Source: Methylotenera oryzisoli
GTDB lineage: Bacteria; Pseudomonadota; Gammaproteobacteria; Burkholderiales; Methylophilaceae
DNA: 64,000 bases
Assembly: GCA_945907735.1 (NCBI GenBank)
Contig: CAMDTL010000005.1
Location: forward strand, 44,237 to 108,236
Direction: 5' to 3'
Part shown: positions 56,264-64,000 of the stretch, one piece after another
Layout: each line of letters opens with the position of its first letter
Numbering within the stretch: the first letter of the stretch is position 1
Notes under the pieces: generated by a model
Databases searched by the model: none
Seen by the model: the letters and a program-made list of their open reading frames with translations, nothing else
Told to the model about the DNA's origin: nothing
Translations under genes and position numbers: made by a program

Positions 56264-58018
56264 CTAGTCGAACTCTTTTTGATATAACTTCGTGTAGTAA
56301 CCATTCTTTTTGATTAGCGCTTGGTGCGTGCCAGATTCGACAATCTCGCCTTGATCCATGACCAAAATTCTATCAGCGTTTTCAATGGTGCTTAAACGAT
56401 GTGCAATCACAATACTGGTACGGTTTTGCATGAGCGTATCCAGCGCCGCTTGCACGTGTTGCTCCGATTCGGTATCCAGCGCGCTGGTGGCTTCATCCAG
56501 CAATAAAATTGGCGCATTTTTAAGAATCGCGCGTGCAATGGCAATGCGCTGGCGCTGGCCGCCAGAAAGGCGCACGCCACGGTCGCCGATTTCATTTTGC
56601 AGTCCATCTGGCAATTGCGCAATAAACTCCCAGGCATGAGCGGCCTTGGCGGCTTCAATCACTTCTGCCTCAGTCGCGTTTCGTAAGGCGCCATAAGCAA
56701 TATTATTAAAAATCGTGTCGTTAAACAAAATGATATCTTGACTGACCAACGAAAATTGGCTGCGTAGATTTTTTAATTCTAGCGAACGAATATCCACGCC
56801 ATCGAGCAATACCAAACCTTGTTGCAACTCGTAAAAACGTGGCAATAAATTAACCAAGGTCGTTTTACCGCCGCCAGAACGCCCAACCAGCGCCAGTTTT
56901 TCGCCTGACTGAATAGTGAAACTTAAATTATTAAGCGCAGGTTTTTTAGCATTTTCGTAACGTAAACTCACATTTTTAAATGTGATTTCGCCACGCGAGC
57001 GCGTAATTTGTGTTTCGCCTTCGTTAATTTCGGCAGGCGTATCGATGACTTCAAACACACTTTGTGCGGCAGCCAAACCAATTTGTATATCCTCATTCGC
57101 CGCAGTGATGTGCTTAATCGGCGAAATCATCATCAACAATGCGCCCACAAAGGCCGCGAACTCGCCCGCGGTAAAGTGCCCAACCGAGTAATACACAATT
57201 AAGCCCAGTGCGACTGCGGCAAGAATTTCCACCACCAAACTATTAAACCCTGAGATGCGCGTGAGCTTCATTTCTACCGCACGATTTTTAGTCACAATTT
57301 TAGAGAATCGATCATATTCGTAATCGATCGCGCCAAAAATTTTCACAATACGCTGCCCAGAAATCGCTTCTTCCGCCGCTTTGGTCATCTCGCCCACACT
57401 GACTTGCACTTGCTTGGCGCTGGCACGTAGCTTGGGCGTCATCTTGCGCAGATACAAGCCCATGAGTGGCGCCACCAGCGCAAAAATTAAAGTGAGTTTC
57501 CAATCCAGATACAGCATATAGCACACCATACCCACCACAGTCAGCGCATCGCGCACCACATTCATCGCCACGCGCGTGGTCACAGTAGATAAACGCTCGG
57601 CATCGAAAGTGAGTTTTGAAGTCATCATCCCAGCCGAATTTGCATCGAAAAAAGTAACAGGGAGTTGCATAAGGCGCGCAAATGCTTCTTGCCGCAAGGT
57701 CGCCACCACATGGCGCGCCACATGGCGCATGCTATAGGTAGAAGTGAAGCTGGCCAAGCCGCGCAAGACCATAAGCCCAAACAACATAAGCGGTAAGAAC
57801 GCCACTTTATCAGGCGATTTATTCACAAAACCTTCGTCTGTGACCTGTTTAATGAGTGCTAAAAAAGCAGTATTGCTGGCAGATAATATAACGATTGACA
57901 TAATGCTGATGGCGAAAAAAACTTTGTGCTGCCAAGCATAGCGAAACAAACGCATATACAACATTTTTGTGTTGGTGATATGCGGCGGTTTATGTTTATT
58001 ACGGGAGGATTTCGACAT
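56264..58018 (-). CDS. msbA: Lipid A export ABC transporter MsbA
   Basis: This 584-residue half-transporter has six membrane helices at about 30-320 and a nucleotide-binding domain with Walker A LVGRSGGGKTTLVNLLPRFY, signature VRLSGGQRQRIAIARA and Walker B ILLLDEATSALDTES. It flips lipid A-core across the inner membrane as a homodimer. The link to lpxK supports MsbA over a multidrug exporter. Confidence 0.95.
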   Translation of the reverse strand: MSKSSRNKHKPPHITNTKMLYMRLFRYAWQHKVFFAISIMSIVILSASNTAFLALIKQVTDEGFVNKSPDKVAFLPLMLFGLMVLRGLASFTSTYSMRHVARHVVATLRQEAFARLMQLPVTFFDANSAGMMTSKLTFDAERLSTVTTRVAMNVVRDALTVVGMVCYMLYLDWKLTLIFALVAPLMGLYLRKMTPKLRASAKQVQVSVGEMTKAAEEAISGQRIVKIFGAIDYEYDRFSKIVTKNRAVEMKLTRISGFNSLVVEILAAVALGLIVYYSVGHFTAGEFAAFVGALLMMISPIKHITAANEDIQIGLAAAQSVFEVIDTPAEINEGETQITRSRGEITFKNVSLRYENAKKPALNNLSFTIQSGEKLALVGRSGGGKTTLVNLLPRFYELQQGLVLLDGVDIRSLELKNLRSQFSLVSQDIILFNDTIFNNIAYGALRNATEAEVIEAAKAAHAWEFIAQLPDGLQNEIGDRGVRLSGGQRQRIAIARAILKNAPILLLDEATSALDTESEQHVQAALDTLMQNRTSIVIAHRLSTIENADRILVMDQGEIVESGTHQALIKKNGYYTKLYQKEFD

Positions 58019-58069
58019 TAATTAAACATTGAAAACGTGGCGTCCAATGCGAGAATAAAATAATCAATA

Positions 58070-58489
58070 CTACTCAGCGCCAATTTGCGTAGCAAAAGTA
58101 ATGTGCGTGTAATTGGCCTGGCGTGACGCTTCCATCACATTCACCACACTTTGGTGCGTCGCTTTCGCATCGGCGTTAATCACGATTGTTGGCTCTTTGC
58201 CATTGCCAGCTGCCTGAGTAAGCGCACTGGAAATTTGCCCGACATCACCACCCGCCACTTCATTGCCATTGACCATGTAGCGGCCGCCCGCGTCGACTTC
58301 TACGGTAATCACCAAAGATTTGTCAGCTGAGCTGCTAGCCTCCGCGGTGGGTAAATTAATCTGTAGCTCGCTAGTGCGGGCAAAGGTGGCGCTAACAATC
58401 AAGAAAATAATAATGACCAGCAACACATCAATCAAGGGGACTAGGTTTATTTCTAGCTCTTCGTGTGCTTTGCCGCGTTGAAAGTTCAT
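58070..58489 (-). CDS. exbD: ExbD/TolR family proton-channel protein
   Basis: This 139-residue protein has one membrane helix near the N-terminus (INLVPLIDVLLVIIIFLIVSATF) with the essential Asp in PLIDVLLVI, and a periplasmic domain. With ExbB it powers TonB-dependent uptake or TolA functions. In beta-proteobacteria this exbB-exbD pair commonly precedes msbA-lpxK. Confidence 0.93.
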   Translation of the reverse strand: MNFQRGKAHEELEINLVPLIDVLLVIIIFLIVSATFARTSELQINLPTAEASSSADKSLVITVEVDAGGRYMVNGNEVAGGDVGQISSALTQAAGNGKEPTIVINADAKATHQSVVNVMEASRQANYTHITFATQIGAE

Positions 58490-58492
58490 ACG

Positions 58493-59098
58493 CTACTTTC
58501 TTTCACCATGCAGGATTTCAACCAACTTAATGGCTTGTTGTTCCATATCGACTAACAAGCTATCCACTTTACTGCGAAAATACCGATAAGCAATCATTGC
58601 TGGCACCGCCACTACAATACCGGCTGCCGTGTTGTACAGCGCCACAGAAATACCGCGCGCAAATTGCGCCACATCGTGGCCGCTATTGGTAAACGAGCCA
58701 AACAATTCCACCATACCAATAACCGTACCCAACAAACCCAGTAAAGGTGCCACCGTGGCAATGGTACCTAACGTAGGTAAATAACGGTCTAGCTTGTGCG
58801 CCACGGCGCGACCAGTTTCCTCAATCGCTTCCTTGGTAATTTCGCGTGAGTTTTTTGCATTCACCAGCGCACTGGCAAACACCTGGCCCAACATGGAATG
58901 GTTTTCCAACTTACCTAATGTCTCTCTAGTGACGCCACCCTGCCCCAGCCACTTTTGTACCTCTGGCAGCAAGTTGCTTGGTGCCACCACTTCATCACGC
59001 AAGGCCCAAAAACGCTCACCAATAATCGCCAGCGCGATAATAGATGCAATAATCAACGGCCAAATTGGCCAGCCAGCGGCCTGAATGATTTCCCACAC
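58493..59098 (-). CDS. exbB: ExbB/TolQ/MotA family proton-channel protein
   Basis: This 201-residue protein has three membrane helices (about 15-32, 108-130, 150-175). The conserved GTVIGMVELFGSF and GISVALYNTAAGIVVAVPAMIAY carry the channel residues. It starts four bases from exbD and forms the energising complex with it. The FTR1 permease and Fur box elsewhere fit an iron-scavenging link, but no TonB or receptor is seen here. Confidence 0.93.
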   Translation of the reverse strand: MWEIIQAAGWPIWPLIIASIIALAIIGERFWALRDEVVAPSNLLPEVQKWLGQGGVTRETLGKLENHSMLGQVFASALVNAKNSREITKEAIEETGRAVAHKLDRYLPTLGTIATVAPLLGLLGTVIGMVELFGSFTNSGHDVAQFARGISVALYNTAAGIVVAVPAMIAYRYFRSKVDSLLVDMEQQAIKLVEILHGERK

Positions 59099-59182
59099 AG
59101 CGATACTCCTTAATTATTCAAAAACTACCGCCACTTTAGCTGGAAGCACGCATTTCGGCAAGTTTCTTTCATAAGTTTTTGA

Positions 59183-61582
59183 TTAGAATTTATCGTGCCA
59201 ATAGCGCGACTGGCTTTGGCGCCAAGCCTCAATTTTTATGGGATGAATGCGCGTAAAATCTATTTTTAATGCACCTTGATAATCCGACCGATAAGTCAAG
59301 GCACCACTTTCAACAAAACGTTTTTCAATCAATGGCTTAGGATGTTTAAACCGATTCAAGTACCCCACAGTAAAAATAACATGCCTTGCACCAACGGCTT
59401 GCACAAAATTTGCGGTGGAGGACGTTTTACTGCCGTGATGCGGTGCAATAAGCACATCACTTTTAAGCACATTATTTTGTAAAATAACATCGCCAGAAGG
59501 CATATGAATAGCAGTCTGCAGACTAGTCGCCAAAAGTGCTTTTTCAGCCTCTTTTTCAATATCACCCGTCAACAATAGGCTGCCGAATTGACTTGTCACT
59601 TTCACCACGCAACTACGGTTATTGTCTTTTATTTTGACATTTTCATCACTTTCAATACTCGGGTGCAGCACTTCAAAATTTACCTTATCCCATTGCCAAT
59701 GCTGGCCTGTGAAGCATTTAATGGCTTTTTTAGGCAGATTGCCCACTGCTAAATCGAATGAACTGGCTAGCCACGTCACAGGCATTTGTGCCAGCACAGA
59801 AGCTGCGCCACCGCTGTGATCCGCGTCGTTATGGCTTACTATAAAACCATCCAGTTTTTTAACGCCTTGGCCGCGCAAATACGGCACCACAATTTTGTCG
59901 CCCGCATCTGATTGTGCCGAATAGCGCAATCCTGCGTCGTAAAGTAAGGTGTGATTTTTAGTTTGAACCACCACTGCCAAACCTTGGCCAACATCTAACA
60001 CCACCACTTGCATTTCGCCATTTTTTGGGCTTGAAATATTGACCAAAAATAACGGAAACAACAACACTAGTCCTAACCAACGCTGTGGAAAGCCGCGCGG
60101 TAGCAACAGCCACAATACACCAAACATAGCGATAAATAGCGTCCACATAGGCGGCGCAGCTTGCTGCCAAGTGGGCAAAGTTGCCAACCAATTTAAACCG
60201 TGCATACACATTTCCAATATCCAGTGTGAAGCCTGCAACATAAAGTCTAGATTTAACAGGCTGCCAAAAATCGCCAAAGGCACAACTAAAAGACTGATCA
60301 CTGGAATGGAAAATGCGTTGGCCAGCGGCGAAACGATGGACGTTTGCCCAAACATAAAAATGAGCAATGGCAACAAACCCAGTGAAATCGCCCACTGCGT
60401 GTTGATGGCCGTTTTTAGCCAATGCGCGGCTTTTAATCTTGCCACAGTGACGTAAGCGATGAGCGCGACTGCGCCGAATGACAGCCAAAAACCTGGGGCG
60501 ATGACGGCCCACGGATCGAACAAAACCACGACGATTAACGCGATGGCTAACACACGCGAAATAGCCAAATTGCGACCGAATAATAGCGCAGCAGAAAACG
60601 TTATCAGCATAAACAATGTACGCTGCGTGGGCACCGACATGCCCGCCAACAGTGCGTACAAAAGGGCGGCCAGCACACCGACAATAGTCGCCGCTTTGCG
60701 CGTGGGCAGGTGCATCACCACACCCGGAAATCGTCGCCAAATAAATGTAGTAATGGCAAACGCCAAGCCCGCCAGCATGGTGATGTGCAGGCCCGATATA
60801 GATACCAAATGCCCCACGCCAGTACGAAAAAATACATCCCATTGCGCTTGTAAAATTTGACTGTCGTCGCCCACCACTAGCGCGCGAATAACACCAGCAT
60901 AGGGCTTATTGGCTAGCGTTCGCGTAATTATATTGCCGATTTTTTCGCGACTATTTTCGACTAAATAACTAGGTTTAAAAACAAAATTGGTGAGCTTTTT
61001 ATAAGCACTTTTATTGCGAATCGTGCCCGTGGCGCGCATGTTTTCCGCCAGCGCCCATGCCTCAAAATCAAAACCATGTGGATTGTAGGTGCTATGCGGA
61101 CGTTTGAGGCGTACCGTAAATTGCCAGCGCTCGCCCGCGTGAAAGTAGTTAGTCAGGCTGGGGGCGTTTTCTGGCTTGCTAGATCCAACTTCTCGATAAT
61201 AATTGAGCGAAATATGCTGTGGGATTTTTGGTGGATTTAGCGCATCATTTGTTAAAACCTTTTCAACATCAAACCTAAAACGCTCGCCGCGCTCGGTGAC
61301 TTCTGGCAAACTCGCCACCACCCCGATAATGTCGATATTTTTCTGCTGCCAATCTTGCGGTAATGCATCACTCAATCGAATCGTAGCGAAAATCGCTGAC
61401 CAGAAAAAACCCAACAAACCTGCGAGAACAAAAAGGCTTAATATTTTTAAATATTTATGTTGAAATTTAATGAAAATAATAAAGCTGGGAGCCAATATCC
61501 ATGCAATCTGCATGGCAGGTAGGTTGGATTGTAGTTGCAACAGCCAAGCGCCAAACACAAAGCCCAATGCAAAAATAATCAT
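59183..61582 (-). CDS. comEC: DNA internalisation-related competence protein ComEC/Rec2
   Basis: This 799-residue protein has an N-terminal DUF4131 region, a membrane Competence domain at about 220-500 (GVGHLVSISGLHITMLAGLA; LLYALLAGMSVPTQRTLFML) and a C-terminal metallo-beta-lactamase-like domain (VVVLDVGQGLAVVVQT; VSHNDADHSGGAAS; APHHGSKTSSTANFV). ComEC forms the channel that brings single-stranded DNA into the cytoplasm. All three domains are intact, so DNA uptake is possible, although a pilU-like gene fragment elsewhere in the window is broken. Confidence 0.94.
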   Translation of the reverse strand: MIIFALGFVFGAWLLQLQSNLPAMQIAWILAPSFIIFIKFQHKYLKILSLFVLAGLLGFFWSAIFATIRLSDALPQDWQQKNIDIIGVVASLPEVTERGERFRFDVEKVLTNDALNPPKIPQHISLNYYREVGSSKPENAPSLTNYFHAGERWQFTVRLKRPHSTYNPHGFDFEAWALAENMRATGTIRNKSAYKKLTNFVFKPSYLVENSREKIGNIITRTLANKPYAGVIRALVVGDDSQILQAQWDVFFRTGVGHLVSISGLHITMLAGLAFAITTFIWRRFPGVVMHLPTRKAATIVGVLAALLYALLAGMSVPTQRTLFMLITFSAALLFGRNLAISRVLAIALIVVVLFDPWAVIAPGFWLSFGAVALIAYVTVARLKAAHWLKTAINTQWAISLGLLPLLIFMFGQTSIVSPLANAFSIPVISLLVVPLAIFGSLLNLDFMLQASHWILEMCMHGLNWLATLPTWQQAAPPMWTLFIAMFGVLWLLLPRGFPQRWLGLVLLFPLFLVNISSPKNGEMQVVVLDVGQGLAVVVQTKNHTLLYDAGLRYSAQSDAGDKIVVPYLRGQGVKKLDGFIVSHNDADHSGGAASVLAQMPVTWLASSFDLAVGNLPKKAIKCFTGQHWQWDKVNFEVLHPSIESDENVKIKDNNRSCVVKVTSQFGSLLLTGDIEKEAEKALLATSLQTAIHMPSGDVILQNNVLKSDVLIAPHHGSKTSSTANFVQAVGARHVIFTVGYLNRFKHPKPLIEKRFVESGALTYRSDYQGALKIDFTRIHPIKIEAWRQSQSRYWHDKF

Positions 61583-61602
61583 ATGGGCACAGCTATTATC
61601 AT

Positions 61603-62277
61603 CTAGCTAAACGCGATAAGTTTGCCATCTTGTAACCGATATTGGCGCTGCATTTTTGCCGCCAAACCCAAATCATGCGTGACGACGACCAAGCTGGTAT
61701 TTTGCTCTTGATTAATTGCTAGCAACAAATCAAATACTTGGCTTGCAGTAACGCGATCTAAATTGCCAGTGGGCTCATCCGCCAATATACACGCGGGTTG
61801 CGTTACCAACGCCCTAGCCAGCGCCGCACGTTGCCGCTCGCCGCCAGAAAGCTCGCCTGGCATATGCTCCAAACGATGCGCCAAACCTACTTTTGTGAGC
61901 ATTTCTGCCGCTTGTGAAAGCGCTTGCGCACGCGACAAACGGTGAATAAACAAAGGCATGGCGACATTTTCTATTGCCGTGAACTCTGGTAATAAATGAT
62001 GAAATTGATAGACGAACCCCAGCGATTGATTGCGTAGCAAACCTTTTTCAGTCTCAGATAATTGGCTTAATTGTTTACCAGATAATTCTACCGTGCCGCT
62101 GGTAGGCACATCTAAACCGCCAAGCAAATGCAGTAGCGTGCTTTTACCCGATCCAGATTCGCCCACAATGGCAATTTGTTCCCCTTGGTTGATATTTAAA
62201 TCAATGCCATTGAGTACTGCGACATCTAAGCCTTGATAGGTTTTGCAAAGTGCTTGGCAGCTAATAATACTACTCAT
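61603..62277 (-). CDS. lolD: Lipoprotein-releasing ABC transporter ATP-binding protein LolD
   Basis: This 224-residue ATPase has Walker [20 protein letters not shown], signature [16 protein letters not shown] and Walker [12 protein letters not shown]. With LolC/E it extracts lipoproteins from the inner membrane for LolA. It overlaps lolC by 8 nt. Confidence 0.95.
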   Translation of the reverse strand: MSSIISCQALCKTYQGLDVAVLNGIDLNINQGEQIAIVGESGSGKSTLLHLLGGLDVPTSGTVELSGKQLSQLSETEKGLLRNQSLGFVYQFHHLLPEFTAIENVAMPLFIHRLSRAQALSQAAEMLTKVGLAHRLEHMPGELSGGERQRAALARALVTQPACILADEPTGNLDRVTASQVFDLLLAINQEQNTSLVVVTHDLGLAAKMQRQYRLQDGKLIAFS

Positions 62278-63538
62278 AGCGCAGCGCTTCAGCAGGGTTG
62301 ATTTTAGAGGCTTTATAACTGGGATAAAGTGTTGCCAACAGACTTAAAATAAAGGAGGTGAGCGTAATAGCGATGACATCAGACCACAGCAATTGTGAAG
62401 GCACTTCGGTAATGTAATAGACATCTTTAGCCAAAAATTTGGTGTTAAATATTTGCTCAATAAACGGCACAATCACATCGATATTAAGCGAAACTAAAAT
62501 GCCCAGCAAGGCACCTAGCAAGGTGCCGATGACACCAATCAACGCACCTTGGATAATAAAAATCTGCATAATACTGCGTGGGCTGGCGCCAAAAGTACGC
62601 ATAATCGCAATATCGGCGCGCTTATCGATGACGGCCATAATAAGCGTAGAAACAATATTGAACGCAGCAACCGCCACCACCAGCACCATAATAATCGACA
62701 TCAGGCGTTTTTCCATTTTAAGTGCGGCAAAAAAATTGGGGTTTTCTTGCACCCAATCGCTGATGTAATAATCGCCTTGATTGCTCAGCTTGGTAGCGAT
62801 AGCTGGCGCGACTTCTGAGGTTAAAAATGGATCATCCAACTTTAAACGCAAACCAGTAATTTTGTCTCCCATGCGATACAATTTAGCGGCGTCTTCCATG
62901 TGAATGAGCGCTAAACCAGAATCATAATTTTGATAGCCCATTTCAAACAACCCCACGAGCTTAAATTGCTTCATACGCGGCATGGTGCCTACTGGCGTTG
63001 CTTGACCAGAGGGCGACATTAACACCACTTTTTCGCCCACCGTTGCGCCTAAAGCGTAGGCTAAATCCGCACCTAAAATAATGTTAAATGCGCCTGCGTG
63101 CAGATCATCCAAACTGCCCACTTGCATTTTATCGGAAAATTCTGCCACTTTAACTTCATCTGCAGGCACAATACCACGCACCAGCGTGCCCTGTGCGGCA
63201 GTAGCATATGAAAGCATACCTTGCCCCATAACAAAAGGCGCCGCCGCCAGCACATGCGGCACGCCATCCACGCCGCGCATCACTTGCTGCCAATTTGAAA
63301 GCGTATTGTCACCCTGCGTAATTTGCAAATGCGAAGCCACGCCTAAAATGCGATTACGCAACTCGGTACCAAAACCATTCATCACCGAAAGCACAATAAT
63401 AAGCACCGCCACGCCAAGTGCAATGCCTATCATGCTGGTCATTGAAATAAAGGTAGTAAAGTGACTTTTGCGTTTTGCGCGCAGATAGCGCAAGCCAACA
63501 AACAGCTCAAACGGTAATGCGTGATTGAAAAATAACAT
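62270..63538 (-). CDS. lolC: Lipoprotein-releasing system membrane protein LolC/LolE
   Basis: This 422-residue FtsX-type permease has four membrane helices: one at 25-50 ([25 protein letters not shown]) and three near the C-terminus. [25 protein letters not shown] at the start is the Lol signature. As only one lolC-type gene is here, it may act as a homodimer (LolF-type). The ATG lies three bases after a strong hairpin and has no visible ribosome site. Confidence 0.93.
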   Translation of the reverse strand: MLFFNHALPFELFVGLRYLRAKRKSHFTTFISMTSMIGIALGVAVLIIVLSVMNGFGTELRNRILGVASHLQITQGDNTLSNWQQVMRGVDGVPHVLAAAPFVMGQGMLSYATAAQGTLVRGIVPADEVKVAEFSDKMQVGSLDDLHAGAFNIILGADLAYALGATVGEKVVLMSPSGQATPVGTMPRMKQFKLVGLFEMGYQNYDSGLALIHMEDAAKLYRMGDKITGLRLKLDDPFLTSEVAPAIATKLSNQGDYYISDWVQENPNFFAALKMEKRLMSIIMVLVVAVAAFNIVSTLIMAVIDKRADIAIMRTFGASPRSIMQIFIIQGALIGVIGTLLGALLGILVSLNIDVIVPFIEQIFNTKFLAKDVYYITEVPSQLLWSDVIAITLTSFILSLLATLYPSYKASKINPAEALRYE

Positions 63539-63541
63539 AGC

Positions 63542-63574
63542 AGAATCTTAGCAGTTTTATGCTGCTAAGATTCT
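63542..63574 (-). promoter_or_regulatory. 13-bp hairpin abutting the lolC start codon
   Basis: AGAATCTTAGCAG and CTGCTAAGATTCT form a perfect 13-bp stem with a 7-nt loop in the lolC leader, ending three bases before the ATG. There is no Shine-Dalgarno sequence. It may regulate initiation or be a terminator from upstream, though no T-run follows. Confidence 0.5.
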
Positions 63575-63888
63575 AACCAAGCTAGAAAAATTGTTAACCT
63601 TTGAAATATGAGTTGCGTCTGAATTGAATAGTCGAAGCTCTAAATTGCTCATGCTGCAAAGTAGGGGGCCCATAGGGAAGTAGCAAAGTAACAGACCTTG
63701 GGGCAGATTAAGGCGTTTTTAGTCGGAATAACAGCAGTCGCTGTTAATCAGCATGCAATAGCCCAAGTGGGCTAATCGCAATAAGATGCTTTCATCTCAC
63801 CAAACCACACGCCCTGCAAGTCAATATCCATGCTGGCATCAGCGGCACGCTACGCGAATTGTTTTTGCTTGGTTTTATCAGGCCGTAC
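63575..63888. other. Non-coding stretch between lolC and rrn operon
   Basis: About 310 bp without a recognisable gene. Both strands have stops in most frames. An open plus-strand segment near 63780-63880 shows no family resemblance. It should contain the lolC promoter. The palindrome AGCCCAAGTGGGCT at 63762-63775 is the only notable structure. Confidence 0.4.
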
Positions 63889-63925
63889 AAACAACAAAAC
63901 CCTCACATGGAGGGTTTTGTTGTTT
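63889..63925 (-). terminator. rrn operon terminator
   Basis: CCCTC-ACATG-GAGGG with flanking AACAACAAAA/TTTTGTTGTT extends to a 15-pair stem ending in a T-rich tract on the minus strand. It lies 10 bp beyond the 5S rRNA end. Confidence 0.88.
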
Positions 63926-63934
63926 AAATAAGAG

Positions 63935-64000
63935 CTTGGCAGTGACCTACTTTCGCATGCAAAAAGCATACTATCATTGGCGCTGGTTCGTTTCACGGCC
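63935..64000 (-). rRNA. rrf: 5S ribosomal RNA (3' half, cut by the window edge)
   Basis: On the minus strand the sequence ends TGCATGCGAAAGTAGGTCACTGCCAAGC, the conserved 3' half of beta-proteobacterial 5S rRNA, including GCGAAAGTAGG. The first half and the 23S and 16S genes lie beyond the right edge. The end is placed at GCCAAGC, which should pair with GCTTGGC at the 5' end. Confidence 0.92.

Noticed and set aside
60039..60455. Open 138-codon frame antisense to comEC
   Set aside because: It lies wholly inside a clear gene, has no ribosome site and has low-complexity composition. It is a shadow frame.
59958..60842. 294-codon frame on the same strand as comEC but in another phase
   Set aside because: The protein is rich in Cys, His and Tyr with no family resemblance, while comEC is intact over the same bases.

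Overview
The window comes from a betaproteobacterium, most likely Nitrosomonadales, near the Gallionellaceae/Methylophilaceae/Sulfuricella group. The GC content looks intermediate to low. Gene orders such as alaA-hom-thrC, metG/apbC, yciV-(yciO)-M50 protease-trpS-scpA-scpB-rluB, yciB-yciI-bolA-ppiC and lolC-lolD-comEC-exbB-exbD-msbA-lpxK-trm112-kdsB are typical of beta-proteobacterial chromosomes. The left edge cuts a form IC (red-type) RuBisCO large-subunit gene with a divergent cbbR. A flavocytochrome c-type sulfide dehydrogenase lies at 42.2-43.9 kb. Together these suggest a chemolitho- or mixotroph that can fix CO2. This is inference from gene content; no 16S sequence is present.

Layout. 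1-1.3 kb: cbbL (partial) and cbbR, with three candidate CbbR half-site pairs between them. 1.4-5.2 kb: tRNA wobble modification by a split MnmC, and a TPR/GT41 glycosyltransferase. 5.3-8 kb: a possible pilU scrap, a DMT exporter, dapC and a flhD pseudogene. 8-17.6 kb: metG, apbC, 6-phosphogluconolactonase, dienelactone hydrolase, zwf, dcd and a basic amino acid decarboxylase. 17.6-23 kb (minus strand): folA, thyA, thrC, hom, alaA. 23-34.5 kb: small conserved proteins, fabA-fabB, dapE/prmB, rluB, the ScpAB segregation proteins, trpS, an M50 protease, a yciO relic and a PHP phosphatase. 34.5-41.6 kb: yciB, yciI, bolA, a parvulin, a Fur-box-linked FTR1 iron permease and purL. 41.7-49 kb is the accessory redox region: an exported ankyrin protein, monohaem cytochrome, FCSD flavoprotein, PQQ-type dehydrogenase, IS3 and IS30 transposase scraps, a lipoprotein beta-propeller, a DUF455 protein, serB and a membrane-anchored cytochrome of unknown function. 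49-54 kb: sucCD, an ankyrin protein, nadE and PII. 54-63.5 kb (minus strand): cell-envelope and transport genes. The right edge enters an rrn operon from its 5S end on the minus strand.

Three themes stand out. First, gene decay: flhD carries nonsense codons, yciO has an internal deletion leaving 42 codons, a pilT/pilU-like N-terminus stops after 25 codons, and two IS transposases survive only as C-terminal scraps. The flhD and pilU relics would fit loss of motility. Second, small interspersed repeats: a hairpin family with covarying stem bases occurs five times, one copy lying in frame inside the DUF455 gene. Two other families are also present, a 25-bp inverted-repeat element and a CTGTCAT-ended element. 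Third, a compact periplasmic electron-transfer cluster puts a cytochrome, an FCSD flavoprotein and a soluble PQQ-type dehydrogenase in one tight transcription unit.
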